DNA of 17,356 nucleotides from a bacterium (GTDB lineage: Bacteria > SZUA-79 > Acidulodesulfobacterales > Acidulodesulfobacteraceae). The stretch is from positions 1-17,356 of the forward strand of contig JAJYQZ010000271.1 of the NCBI GenBank assembly GCA_021794335.1. Direction: 5' to 3'. The translations under genes and the position numbers were made by a program. Under the pieces are notes generated by a model. The model was not told the origin of the DNA. It saw only the letters and a program-made list of their open reading frames with translations, and searched no databases. Below, piece after piece: positions 1 through 6,980 of this stretch. Position 1 is the first letter of the stretch; each line of letters opens with the position of its first letter.

Positions 1-2
1 TT

Positions 3-191
3 ATATTAATTTTAAATATTTTCTCAGGATATACGGACTATTATAAAGATCACATAATGTTGTCAAGAGAAACAGTCCACTGTATAACAAATGATTTGAA
101 AAATTTTAAGAATACCGAAAATCCTATCAATCATAATAATAACATTATGATTAATTCCGGCAAGAAATATAAAAATTCAAATAAAGATTAA
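3..191 (+). CDS. C-terminal fragment of an unknown protein (5' end off window)
   Basis: An open plus-strand frame enters from the left edge and runs 62 codons to a TAA. The translated stretch begins with hydrophobic residues, then FSGYTDYYKDHIMLSRETVH, and ends in an Asn/Lys-rich polar tail. More than 60 stop-free codons in DNA this AT-rich is uncommon by chance, and the stop overlaps the stop of the convergent minus-strand gene by two bases, a typical tail-to-tail arrangement. No family is recognised and no start can be seen. It could still be a chance open frame, because only the edge fragment is available. Confidence 0.4.
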   Translation: MLILNIFSGYTDYYKDHIMLSRETVHCITNDLKNFKNTENPINHNNNIMINSGKKYKNSNKD

Positions 192-634
192 GATTTAAAT
201 TTCGACAATAATATTTCTCTTTTAGATTTAATTACCTCATTGATTTCATTTTTGTATTGAGTTAAATACCGCCATAGCGTAGATTTTATAAAGATTTTTG
301 TCTCACTATAATGACCATTATCAAATTCATCTACATAATAACGAAGATCTTGAGTTCCTTTTTGTATTTCAATTTCTTTCCCTGATTTTGCGCGGAAAAT
401 AAGCCTATATTGCGACGGATATCCCATAGATTCCATATAAAAACGAAGCAATTTTTTAACAAATATTCTCATATCTTTTTCATTTTTTATTTCCTCTATA
501 TCGTATTTTCTAAAAATATATGAACTATACCAAAAGTCGATTAAATACGATATTTGAATAAGAAATGTAAGTAAAATCGTGGAAAGAAATAAAATTAAAA
601 TCGATATTGCAAAAACTATTATGAGTTCCATCAT
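188..634 (-). CDS. Small membrane-anchored protein, last gene of the tra block
   Basis: An unrecognised protein of about 148 residues. The N-terminus (MMELIIVFAISILILFLSTI) is a strong membrane anchor of one long or two short helices, followed by a charged, probably cytoplasmic domain with a Lys/Glu-rich end. A longer reading starts inside traF at 676, but the ATG-ATG pair at 634/631 is preferred: it begins just after the traF stop, has a GGGGAAA ribosome-binding site about 10 bases upstream, and makes the protein start directly with its hydrophobic segment. Its position four bases after traF suggests co-transcription and a role in transfer. No domain can be named. Confidence 0.65.
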   Translation of the reverse strand: MMELIIVFAISILILFLSTILLTFLIQISYLIDFWYSSYIFRKYDIEEIKNEKDMRIFVKKLLRFYMESMGYPSQYRLIFRAKSGKEIEIQKGTQDLRYYVDEFDNGHYSETKIFIKSTLWRYLTQYKNEINEVIKSKREILLSKFKS

Positions 635-638
635 TAAA

Positions 639-1673
639 TTATTTCCCCAGATACGGTGTGCCGGTAATAGTTTCAAAGTTATTGTTTTTATAATAAATCT
701 TCTCGTAATCGTGCAGATAGAAAAATATCCTGCTTATAATCGTACTTTCGGGGGTAAGACCCGAACCTATTATTTGCAAGACGGGAAAACCGTTCTTTTT
801 TCTGTAAACCATAATTATTTCGGGAACGCTTTTAACTTTATAAGCCTTAAAAGCGGCTGGGTTTACCGTGCATTTCGTATCGAGATTGGACGGACAGGAA
901 TTATCCGAAACGCCTATTATCGCTATGCCGTAATCGTTAAGTATCCAGTTAATAATAGGCACTTGCTTTAAAGAATACTTATCCGAGCCGGAGAAAAAGA
1001 AAAATAAACCTATGCGGTTTAAATGTTTTTTAATATAAATTTTCTTTTCTGCGGCGGAGTAGTTAAACGTATTTCTGTAAGACCACGACGTAGTCCCTAC
1101 TTTTGCGGCTATATCATATTTTGGGTGATTTAAGATATAAGTATAATAAGCATATGCAAATTGCAGGGATTTTTGCCGCATAAAGTTCGTCATATAAGTA
1201 TATCTTGCGATGTTTGTTTGCGTAGGTCTCATAACCGCCGTCTGCGTCATATCGACATAATATTTTTTAAACTGTTTAGCAGTTAGCGAATTTAAATAAT
1301 TATCGTTCGTAGCAAGTTTGGGATTAAATCCAGTTTTATGTTTTAAGGCTTTATTTTGAGACTTACGGTATAAGGCTATATTAATCCATTTGCAGTCTTT
1401 GCCGTAAAACCAGCCCCAGTCGGAAGAGGAAAAGAACCTACGGTAGTTGTAGTGAGGACAGATAAAAGCGTAAGTGCCCTTATGATTTATTTTATCCACT
1501 TTATATTGAGCGTTTTCGTATTTAATAATCTCTCCGGCGGATAAGGCGGCATTGTCTTTAGCGTGGGCGGATATTACGAAGAATACTGCGGTAGCGGCGA
1601 TTAAAAAAAGCGCTGCCCACGCAAATATTATAATGAGCTTTAATTCTTTGATTAATTTTTCTTTGTTATCCAA
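639..1673 (-). CDS. traF: F-type conjugal pilus assembly protein TraF (thioredoxin fold, no CXXC)
   Basis: Resembles TraF of F-type type IV secretion systems, a periplasmic thioredoxin-fold protein needed for pilus assembly. Residues 11-36 form a signal or anchor helix. The N-terminal domain has the Trp/Tyr-rich GWFYGKDCKW segment (residues 87-96). The thioredoxin-like half starts at IGLFFFFSGSD (221-231), continues with YGIAIIGVS (248-256) and contains the cis-Pro-type VKSVPEIIMV (280-289). Where an active thioredoxin would have CXXC there is SGSDKYS, so redox activity is not expected; I recall that F-plasmid TraF also lacks these cysteines. The start is TTG, overlapping the HD-GYP gene by 8 bases, with GAGG about 12 bases upstream, so translation is probably coupled. 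Length (344) is near the upper end for the family. Confidence 0.85.
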   Translation of the reverse strand: MDNKEKLIKELKLIIIFAWAALFLIAATAVFFVISAHAKDNAALSAGEIIKYENAQYKVDKINHKGTYAFICPHYNYRRFFSSSDWGWFYGKDCKWINIALYRKSQNKALKHKTGFNPKLATNDNYLNSLTAKQFKKYYVDMTQTAVMRPTQTNIARYTYMTNFMRQKSLQFAYAYYTYILNHPKYDIAAKVGTTSWSYRNTFNYSAAEKKIYIKKHLNRIGLFFFFSGSDKYSLKQVPIINWILNDYGIAIIGVSDNSCPSNLDTKCTVNPAAFKAYKVKSVPEIIMVYRKKNGFPVLQIIGSGLTPESTIISRIFFYLHDYEKIYYKNNNFETITGTPYLGK

Positions 1674-2241
1674 GATTATATTTTTCCTCTATTAATTTAA
1701 CGAAAGCCACAAAAATATCAGGGTCGAACGCTCCCGTCATTTCCGTTTTCATTATTTTTAAAGATTCAGGTATCGTATATGCCTCTTTATAAACCCTGAC
1801 GCTCGTCAGGGCATCGAAAACGTCAACTATAGCGATTAACCTTGCAAGAAACGGAATATTTTTTCCGGACAAGCCGTTCGGATAACCGGCGCCGTCGAAT
1901 CTTTCGTGATGCGATAGGACAACCTGAGCGCAGAGCAAATGGACGGAATTAGATTTATTGAAAAATCGAGCCCCTATAACTGTATGGGTTTTCATAATTT
2001 CAAATTCTTCTTTCGTAAGGCGTCCGGGCTTCAAAAGTATATCGTCGGGTATTCCGACTTTTCCTATATCGTGAAGCGAAGCCGCAAGTCCGACGAGTTC
2101 GTCCTGCAGGTTGACGGCGAAACTCCTTGCGAGCGAAACGGTTAAAAATCTGACTTTACGTAAATGGTTGCCGGTATTATCGCATTTAAGTTCTACTGCT
2201 TCGGCAAGACTTTTTAAATAAGACATATTATCTATTTCCAC
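1666..2241 (-). CDS. Stand-alone HD-GYP domain phosphohydrolase (probable c-di-GMP phosphodiesterase)
   Basis: Almost the whole protein is one HD-GYP domain with no sensor or receiver domain. Visible signature residues, numbered from the GTG start: H26 in NHLRKV, HDIGK at 57-61, H86 in KTHTVIGA, HHERFDGAGYP at 111-121 and AIVDVFDALTS at 137-147 with metal-ligand D140. The full set is consistent with an active metal-dependent hydrolase of cyclic di-GMP or a related cyclic dinucleotide. Two starts compete: GTG at 2241 (AGGAG 11 bases upstream, 14-base overlap with trbC) and ATG at 2226 (GGTGG upstream, no overlap). It lies between trbC and traF in a tightly overlapping operon, which suggests cytoplasmic second-messenger control linked to transfer or pilus production. 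Family assignment is secure; the substrate is inferred. Confidence 0.9.
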   Translation of the reverse strand: MEIDNMSYLKSLAEAVELKCDNTGNHLRKVRFLTVSLARSFAVNLQDELVGLAASLHDIGKVGIPDDILLKPGRLTKEEFEIMKTHTVIGARFFNKSNSVHLLCAQVVLSHHERFDGAGYPNGLSGKNIPFLARLIAIVDVFDALTSVRVYKEAYTIPESLKIMKTEMTGAFDPDIFVAFVKLIEEKYNLG

Positions 2242-3148
2242 CGAAAAACCAGCTCCTGTTTAAAATATTATCAAGTTTTAATAATTTTTCGTTTTTACTT
2301 TTAGCGTATAATCTCGAAAAAACGAAATTCAAAGACCATGCGCCTAAGACGGAATAACTTACTGGTTTATTCCTTAAATTAACGCTTACTCCTGCGGTAA
2401 CGTCGGGATTTACGAGCTCAACGTGTCTTGCGAATACAAACTCTGGAACTCTTTTTATTCCGTAAAAGCGAAAAAGATAAGGGTCTAATACGATTGGCGC
2501 TATTACCGTTTTTCCGTGCTGATATAAAACCTTGTGGACGAAAGCTTCGGTTTTCATAAAATTCTTTCCGACGCACCCGCCTATACAACCTCTTAAAACC
2601 ATAATAATATGGTTTTGTTTCATCTTATAAATATTCCTTGCGTATATTCTCCAAATAGACAGGGGAACGGACGAAGACATAAAAATATAAAGGTATTGAT
2701 TTGAAAATATTTGTCCGGAAGAAATATTTTTATGCAATAGTTCGGAAACGTAAATATGGTTTTGATATAAAATATTAGTTTTAAAGCTATTTATTAAACC
2801 GGTTCTTTTTTGAAAGTTATTATAAGCTATGCGGGCTTGTTTCTTCATAGCCTTGTTATTCGCCGCTTCTTTCTCCATAGACACGAGGCTATAAAGATTT
2901 ACGTGATATTTGCGTTCTATTTCTTTTATTATTTTTTGTTTGGCTTTTTTAGACAACCCCTTTTTTATGCGAATACTGCCGAATTTATTAATCTTTAAAA
3001 GACGGGGATAATCCTGCGCAAGCGTGTTATTTAACATCTTGCCGTTATAATACGGGTTTATATCGTTATTATAACGGGCGGCAAAGGAGTAGCTTGTGGA
3101 AAATAAGACGAGAATAAAAGAAGCGATAAATAAAGATTTTACACGCAT
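2228..3148 (-). CDS. trbC: F-type conjugal pilus assembly protein TrbC
   Basis: Matches the F-type TrbC family, periplasmic pilus-assembly proteins with a thioredoxin-like fold. Residues 1-23 are a signal peptide (ends SYSFA-A). The conserved domain begins at LYIFMSSSVPLSIW (153-166), where family members have a VSFSMP-like stretch, continues with IIMVLRGCIGGC (181-192) and finishes with LDPYLFRFYGIKRVPEFVF (221-239), the family's IDP-F-Y-I-VP block. Unusual is the Cys-X3-Cys (C188, C192) directly after the conserved RG. The gene overlaps the upstream 98-residue gene by 10 bases and ends next to the HD-GYP start. A DsbC-like protein encoded in the same operon could act on these cysteines; that link is an inference. 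Confidence 0.85.
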   Translation of the reverse strand: MRVKSLFIASFILVLFSTSYSFAARYNNDINPYYNGKMLNNTLAQDYPRLLKINKFGSIRIKKGLSKKAKQKIIKEIERKYHVNLYSLVSMEKEAANNKAMKKQARIAYNNFQKRTGLINSFKTNILYQNHIYVSELLHKNISSGQIFSNQYLYIFMSSSVPLSIWRIYARNIYKMKQNHIIMVLRGCIGGCVGKNFMKTEAFVHKVLYQHGKTVIAPIVLDPYLFRFYGIKRVPEFVFARHVELVNPDVTAGVSVNLRNKPVSYSVLGAWSLNFVFSRLYAKSKNEKLLKLDNILNRSWFFGGNR

Positions 3149-3435
3149 AAATAATACCTGCCGTCCTGAAGTTTATATAAATTAAAATGACGGTTAATTT
3201 CGGCTATCGCCAGATGCACCGCTTTTGAAATAAACTCAAAAATTTCGCTTTTACGCAGGTTAAATTTATCTGCGCTTTTCCTTAAGTAATCGTTAAAAGC
3301 GTAATAATACAAATGTTTAACGAAAGCGTCCGGGTCTATTATCGGAGGCTTTGGATTAAAAGATAAGATATAGGACTTTACTTTACTGACGAGTTGCAAT
3401 GTGAAACGCTCTTTAGTATCGTAGGCGGAAGACAT
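3139..3435 (-). CDS. Hypothetical 98-residue cytoplasmic protein
   Basis: A small soluble protein without signal peptide or membrane span. It contains a Pro-rich stretch (FNPKPPIIDPDAF, residues 26-38) followed by a mostly helical region rich in Tyr, Lys and Ile. Its ATG overlaps the stop of the upstream gene by one base (TAATG), and its 3' end overlaps trbC by 10 bases, so it is embedded in the Dsb-TrbC-TraF operon and probably translated by coupling. I do not recognise a family; function in or around transfer is inferred from position only. Confidence 0.7.
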   Translation of the reverse strand: MSSAYDTKERFTLQLVSKVKSYILSFNPKPPIIDPDAFVKHLYYYAFNDYLRKSADKFNLRKSEIFEFISKAVHLAIAEINRHFNLYKLQDGRYYLCV

Positions 3436-3713
3436 TATTTGAACCTCATAAAAAGTTTGATTTTATATGGATAGACTATTTTTTTTCGCTTATAATTTTT
3501 AACGAGTTTGGAGTAAGCCGGCTTTTTCGTTATTGCCCAGTATTTATTGCGGGAATAAATACTGTAAACTATTTTACGGCGTGCTGGTAATTTTAAGGAA
3601 GTAACCGGATAAATCGATTTGGTCGATTTTTCGGTAAAGCCGTATGACGAAATTGCCGTAAAAACCGTTAATAACATTATTAACGGTAAAATTAATAAGT
3701 TTAGGTTCCTCAT
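3435..3713 (-). CDS. Small exported basic protein
   Basis: A 92-residue protein with an N-terminal signal peptide (NLLILPLIMLLTVFTAIS, ending near SSYGF) and a very basic remainder: Lys, Arg and Tyr dominate from residue 40 onward (for example KLVKNYKRKKIVYPYKIK). It is probably periplasmic or surface-attached. The start overlaps the stop of the TlpA-like gene (ATGA), and its own stop overlaps the next start. No cysteine is present, so it is not another thiol-redox protein. No family is recognised. The high positive charge could suit contact with DNA, lipopolysaccharide or peptidoglycan, but nothing in the sequence decides this. Confidence 0.6.
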   Translation of the reverse strand: MRNLNLLILPLIMLLTVFTAISSYGFTEKSTKSIYPVTSLKLPARRKIVYSIYSRNKYWAITKKPAYSKLVKNYKRKKIVYPYKIKLFMRFK

Positions 3714-4198
3714 TTTTCCTCCAATTTTGCAACCACGGTATTAAGTACCATACGAGGCAGTTCGCCTATCCAGTGAAAAACTAACTTGCCTTGCCTGTTA
3801 AAAAAGAAAGATTGCGGAATTTCGGACGTTACGCTGTATTCCCCCATTATTTCGGGAGTTGCGTGTATTACGGGGTAATCAATGTCATATTCGTCCAAAA
3901 AACGCTTAACGCCCGCAGGTGTAACGTTGACGTTTATGCCGATTAGTTTCACGGTATTTTTATGTAAATTGTAAAAGTTGTTAAATTCCGGAATTTCTGC
4001 CCTGCATGGCGGACACCACGTCGCCCAGAGGTTTACTATCACGATTTTACCTTTAAATTCTTTTAGAGATACTGTTTTATATCTCGATAATTTAGGGTTT
4101 AAGACGGGTCTATCGAAGTTATAATTAAAGGCAAAAGCGGACCGGGTAAATATCAGTCCGCTAAAAATGATTAACATAGCGGCTAATTTTATCCGCAT
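3710..4198 (-). CDS. TlpA/ResA-like exported thiol-disulfide oxidoreductase
   Basis: A thioredoxin-superfamily protein of the TlpA/ResA/DsbE type. Residues 1-23 are a signal peptide or anchor (ends RSAFAF). VSLKEFKGKIVIVNLWATWC (43-62) leads into the redox motif WCPPC at 61-65, followed by RAEIPEF typical of this group. The cis-Pro loop is SEIPQSF (125-131). At 162 residues it is about the usual length for a stand-alone TlpA domain. It acts outside the cytoplasmic membrane, generally as a reductant of periplasmic disulfides. Its ATG overlaps the stop of the DsbC-like gene by one base, suggesting a redox pair that matures the transfer apparatus. The family is clear; the partner is inferred. 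Confidence 0.9.
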   Translation of the reverse strand: MRIKLAAMLIIFSGLIFTRSAFAFNYNFDRPVLNPKLSRYKTVSLKEFKGKIVIVNLWATWCPPCRAEIPEFNNFYNLHKNTVKLIGINVNVTPAGVKRFLDEYDIDYPVIHATPEIMGEYSVTSEIPQSFFFNRQGKLVFHWIGELPRMVLNTVVAKLEEK

Positions 4199-4968
4199 TA
4201 TTTAACCCCCATAACGCTTTTTAGCATTTGTAAATTAGCCCCTATGATCTCTTGACCCGTGCTTGTTATAAACGTGGGAGTGCCGGATATTTGGAACTCG
4301 GACGAAACTTTCTCGTCCAATTTTACTTTTTTAATGCCGCTCATGCATCCCTTACCTTTCGAGAGCGGGTCAAGAGCCGTGTTTTTAAATTCGGAATAAT
4401 TTGCGTAAGTAAAATGGTTGCAGACGAGCTTAGTCGCCATATCGAAAGCCGGCTTACCGTGTACGATGTCCCAGATAAGATTTATAGTCCAGTGAGATTC
4501 GTTCGCGAGTTTAATCATATGCGGTTTCATCATATCGCAAAAAGGGCATATCGGGTCCTCGAAGGCGTAAAGAACCTTGCCGTTAGGATTCTTAGGAACG
4601 TATTCGGCGACGGCCGCTTTATCAAGCTCGGCTTTATATTTTTTTAACGAAGATTTTACGGCTTTTTCGTTATAAGCGGTAAGAACGAGTTGTGTAATAT
4701 CCGCTTTATCTTTAAAAAGCTGACCGATTATGGCAAACTTAGGATTGGCGTAAACCGGCACGGGTTGATTTCCCTGCGGGGTAGAAACGGACACGATTAC
4801 TTGGCATAATCCCGAACCTATCGGAGTTTTTTTAACGACGCTGTATTTAAAATTAGGCAGGTTGGTTTTAAGATTTAAATTACCGCATCCCTGCACGGCA
4901 AAAGCCGAAGACGCAAGCGATAGGACTGACAGGACTGATAAAACTACGAATAAAGAAAGTTTCTTCAT
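4198..4968 (-). CDS. DsbC/DsbG-like periplasmic disulfide isomerase
   Basis: First gene of the second minus-strand operon. Residues 1-24 are a signal peptide (SSAFA-V). The N-terminal half (25-115) resembles the DsbC dimerisation region and carries C28 and C55. The thioredoxin-fold half starts around NGKVLYAFEDP, with the active site CPFC at 141-144, a second Cys pair (C183 and C208) and the cis-Pro motif SGTPTFI at 228-234. Length (256) fits DsbC/DsbG. Such proteins isomerise or hold disulfides in secreted substrates; dedicated DsbC homologues are known in F-type conjugation regions (TrbB-like). A good AAGGAG lies about 6 bases before the ATG. Assignment to the DsbC/G/TrbB group is firm; isomerase versus oxidase activity cannot be read from the sequence. 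Confidence 0.88.
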   Translation of the reverse strand: MKKLSLFVVLSVLSVLSLASSAFAVQGCGNLNLKTNLPNFKYSVVKKTPIGSGLCQVIVSVSTPQGNQPVPVYANPKFAIIGQLFKDKADITQLVLTAYNEKAVKSSLKKYKAELDKAAVAEYVPKNPNGKVLYAFEDPICPFCDMMKPHMIKLANESHWTINLIWDIVHGKPAFDMATKLVCNHFTYANYSEFKNTALDPLSKGKGCMSGIKKVKLDEKVSSEFQISGTPTFITSTGQEIIGANLQMLKSVMGVK

Positions 4969-4993
4969 CTTATTCTCCTTAAATTATTAATTA

Positions 4994-5050
4994 GTTAGAT
5001 TTTAATTACTTTCAAGATAGATTATAGCATAAAAATAAAAAAAGGGGCAA
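4994..5050 (-). promoter_or_regulatory. Promoter and putative operator of the dsbC-trbC-traF operon
   Basis: Minus strand: TTGCCC at 5050-5045, an 18-base spacer, and a perfect TATAAT at 5026-5021. Overlapping the -10 is AATCTATC (5023-5016), and exactly 22 bases further downstream is AATCTAAC (5001-4994). The same pair with the same spacing occurs at the pilin and parM promoters. The whole leader from about 5056 down to the ribosome-binding site near 4973 is a near copy of the pilin leader. The promoter call is from consensus; operator function is inferred from the triplication. Confidence 0.7.
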
Positions 5051-5116
5051 ATTAAAATTAAATTGAAAATTGTATTATAATAAGAGATAAAAAAATAATT
5101 AAAGGAGGGTTTAATT

Positions 5117-5548
5117 ATGGATGACAACGAAATAATTTCGATAATTGCAGTAGTTTTACTAATAATCGCCTTTGTTATGTATGTCGAGATTGTCAAGTTT
5201 GCACATTTTTTAGGAGCAGGAGTCGGGGTAACGTTTTGGGCGCTAATCACAACCATTGTTTTATTACCGTTTATCATTTTTATTTTAAAGAAATTATTTT
5301 TGGGAAAAATTAAAAATAAATTTTTTATTTTTCTGTCTCTACCTATCCTTTGGTATAATTGGGGACAAGTCTTATTAAGTCACGCTAAAGAAAAAATTAA
5401 TATGGGATTTAACACCCAGAGTTTTTCATATTTAAGGAATTTTAATAGTCTGCCATGGTGGGGAACACAACAGTTTTTTTGGATAATTGAAATTGCCTTC
5501 TTTTTGTTATTAGCTGTATATATAACATATATTTTTATGGATAGATAA
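5117..5548 (+). CDS. Four-span hypothetical membrane protein, reversed within the tra cluster
   Basis: A 143-residue hydrophobic protein with probable membrane helices at about 6-26, 32-57, 64-82 and 118-139, joined by short charged loops; the N-terminus is acidic (MDDNE). The ATG follows a strong AAAGGAGGG with good spacing, and a TATAAT at 5076-5081 lies upstream, so it appears to have its own promoter divergent from the dsbC promoter. It is the only plus-strand gene between 0.2 and 11.4 kb, and its stop lies 12 bases from that of the convergent 87-residue gene. It has no recognised family. Position and topology would suit an exclusion or immunity protein, but this is a guess; an inserted unrelated gene is equally possible. 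Confidence 0.75.
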   Translation: MDDNEIISIIAVVLLIIAFVMYVEIVKFAHFLGAGVGVTFWALITTIVLLPFIIFILKKLFLGKIKNKFFIFLSLPILWYNWGQVLLSHAKEKINMGFNTQSFSYLRNFNSLPWWGTQQFFWIIEIAFFLLLAVYITYIFMDR

Positions 5549-5560
5549 ATATATAGAAAA

Positions 5561-5824
5561 TCATTTATACTGTTCTGCGCGAAGTTTATTTATAAGCAGT
5601 TTTATCTGTGTAAGTTGTTTTGATTCTTTTTTGCCCGGATTCATTAAATAGTATAATTTAGGATTAAGTATTATACTTTTAGTTATTAGCCCGGTAATGA
5701 ATGCGACGCCAGCCGCCATAACTAAGGCTATAACCAAAGCGTTGACAAATTTGTTTAAATTAATCATAAATACTTTGGTTCTTTCTTTTATCGATTTTGG
5801 TTTTTCAGGAAATTTTACACACAT
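5561..5824 (-). CDS. Small single-span membrane protein
   Basis: An 87-residue protein: a basic N-terminal tail (residues 1-20, several Lys/Arg), one hydrophobic helix at about 24-50 (FVNALVIALVMAAGVAFI), and a polar Lys-rich C-terminus. By the positive-inside rule the N-terminus should be cytoplasmic. A good AAGGAG stands 11 bases upstream of the ATG. It follows ssb after an 87-base gap containing a GC-rich hairpin and is the last gene before the direction switches at 5548. I do not recognise a family. Reading this stretch as a plus-strand gene was rejected because no ribosome-binding site fits. Confidence 0.65.
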   Translation of the reverse strand: MCVKFPEKPKSIKERTKVFMINLNKFVNALVIALVMAAGVAFITGLITKSIILNPKLYYLMNPGKKESKQLTQIKLLINKLRAEQYK

Positions 5825-5867
5825 TTTAATTATTCTCCTTATTAAATATAGTCAATTAATTTATTTC

Positions 5868-5889
5868 GCCCCGCCGACAAGGACGGGGC
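5868..5889. terminator. GC-rich hairpin between ssb and the 87-residue gene
   Basis: Arms GCCCCG (5868-5873) and CGGGGC (5884-5889) enclose a 10-base loop. On the plus strand the stem is followed by ATTTTAAAA; on the minus strand by an A/T mixture without a clear T run, so it would be a weak intrinsic terminator or attenuator. Its 17-base right part, CAAGGACGGGGCATTTT (5878-5894), recurs in inverted orientation at 9625-9641 ahead of the pilin gene. Confidence 0.4.
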
Positions 5890-5911
5890 ATTTTAAAAAC
5901 CCTCTTATAAA

Positions 5912-6340
5912 CTAAAACGGTATATCCGCTTCGTCCGAATTATCCTGCGGAACGAGTTCGGATTCCGAAGGCGCCGTGTTTTGAATTTCTTCTCCTGATT
6001 CTTTTGGGTTTGAATCCAAAAAGATTACGTTATGGCCCACGATAGACGTCCAGTATCTTACGATACCGTCCTTGTCGGTAAACTGTCTCGTCCTTAATTT
6101 CCCTTCGACGTAGATCCTCTTGCCTTTTAAAAGATACTGCGAAAGCGACTGGGCAAGCTTTTCCCATAAGACGATATTGTGCCAAGTCGTAATCTCGGTT
6201 TTCTCGCCGGTTTCTTTGTTGACGACGGTATCCGACGTTGCAAGAGAAAAACCTGAGTTAGCCTTGCCGTCGGGGGTATATTTAAGTTCGGCGTCTTTGC
6301 CGATATACCCGATTAATTCTACTTTGTTAAGACTTTTCAT
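5912..6340 (-). CDS. ssb: Single-stranded DNA-binding protein
   Basis: A standard bacterial SSB of 142 residues. The OB-fold begins with SLNKVELIGYIGKDAELKYT (3-22) and includes the family pattern W-H-N-I-V-L-W (53-59), LAQSLSQYLLKGKRIYVEGK (62-81) and a RQFTDKDG loop. After residue 110 comes a low-complexity acidic linker, and the protein ends in DEADIPF, the conserved acidic tail that recruits replication and repair partners. The ribosome-binding site AAAGGAGG is strong. Mobile elements often carry their own ssb to protect incoming single strands during conjugation, which suits its place inside the transfer cluster. It is flanked by small membrane-protein genes rather than replication genes, so the mobile copy is not likely to be the host's housekeeping one; the latter is an inference. 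Confidence 0.95.
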   Translation of the reverse strand: MKSLNKVELIGYIGKDAELKYTPDGKANSGFSLATSDTVVNKETGEKTEITTWHNIVLWEKLAQSLSQYLLKGKRIYVEGKLRTRQFTDKDGIVRYWTSIVGHNVIFLDSNPKESGEEIQNTAPSESELVPQDNSDEADIPF

Positions 6341-6371
6341 TTTTAAATCCTCCTTTAAATTTTCACAAAAT

Positions 6372-6566
6372 TTACGAATAATAAATATATAACAAATACA
6401 ACACGGACGCCTCCCAAAGAAGAGCAGTTGCCATTAGAAAGTGGGGCAGGGTATATCCAGCTGCAAGCACCATGAATAAGACTGGAACAGGCGATAATAA
6501 TAATCCAAGAAAAATATACCAAACATAACGCAATACCCTATTCATGATTTTCTTTGTTTTTAGCAT
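6372..6566 (-). CDS. Small two-span membrane protein
   Basis: A 64-residue hydrophobic protein with two probable helices (about 14-36 and 41-62) separated by a short loop (AAGYTLPHF) and a basic N-terminus (MLKTKKIMNRVLR). AAAGGAGAG lies at a normal distance before the ATG. It sits between a four-helix protein and ssb, all on the minus strand. Size and topology are like small inner-membrane subunits of type IV secretion systems, but no similarity to TraL or VirB3 can be asserted from motifs. Function unknown. Confidence 0.65.
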   Translation of the reverse strand: MLKTKKIMNRVLRYVWYIFLGLLLSPVPVLFMVLAAGYTLPHFLMATALLWEASVLYLLYIYYS

Positions 6567-6609
6567 ACTCTCTCCTTTCCGACATCATTTTATCTTGTTT
6601 GCAAAAAAT

Positions 6610-6963
6610 TTAATAAAAATAAGACAAAATAACCCTTTTAAATACGAGAATCAGCGGTATTAATATGGCGTAAGGCAATATTTGATAGATAAAAGGATAA
6701 AAATTGGCGGCGTTAATCGGATAATAATTAACGACCGTGGATGCCGCAACATATAACAGCACAATGATGATTATGTCGGTTATTAAACGCAACGAAAACC
6801 TTATAACCAAAAAAGCTGTTATAACAATGTTAAATACGACGTTAAACGTGAAGTCAAAAATCTTTCCCCAAAAGTCGGAACTCGTGATTTTATCGTAAAG
6901 CTGCAACCAGTGAAGTCTAAGCGATAGTAATAATATTTCCGACTTTTTTACATTTTCCGTCAT
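6610..6963 (-). CDS. Hypothetical multi-span membrane protein
   Basis: A 117-residue protein with an amphipathic N-terminal third (residues 1-35, including LSLRLHWLQLYDKITSSDF) and about three membrane helices after residue 35 (FNVVFNIVITAFLVI, IIIIVLLYVAAS, ILPYAILIPLILVF). AAGGAGG precedes the ATG with good spacing, and the gene starts 17 bases after the SPFH-like gene. Family not recognised. Being next to an SPFH-like protein it may be a membrane partner of that protein; this rests only on adjacency. Confidence 0.65.
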   Translation of the reverse strand: MTENVKKSEILLLSLRLHWLQLYDKITSSDFWGKIFDFTFNVVFNIVITAFLVIRFSLRLITDIIIIVLLYVAASTVVNYYPINAANFYPFIYQILPYAILIPLILVFKRVILSYFY

Positions 6964-6980
6964 CGTTTGTTTCCTCCTTG

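Noticed and set aside
4252..4647. Plus-strand ORF of 131 codons antisense to the DsbC-like gene
   Set aside because: Shadow of a gene with clear CPFC active site; no start signals or sensible composition.
5002..5277. Minus-strand 91-codon ORF upstream of the dsbC-like gene
   Set aside because: It is antisense to the well-supported plus-strand membrane gene, lacks a ribosome-binding site and its C-terminus is simply the promoter region read as protein. The similarity of its end to the 44-residue ORF at 9536 reflects the duplicated promoter, not a protein family.
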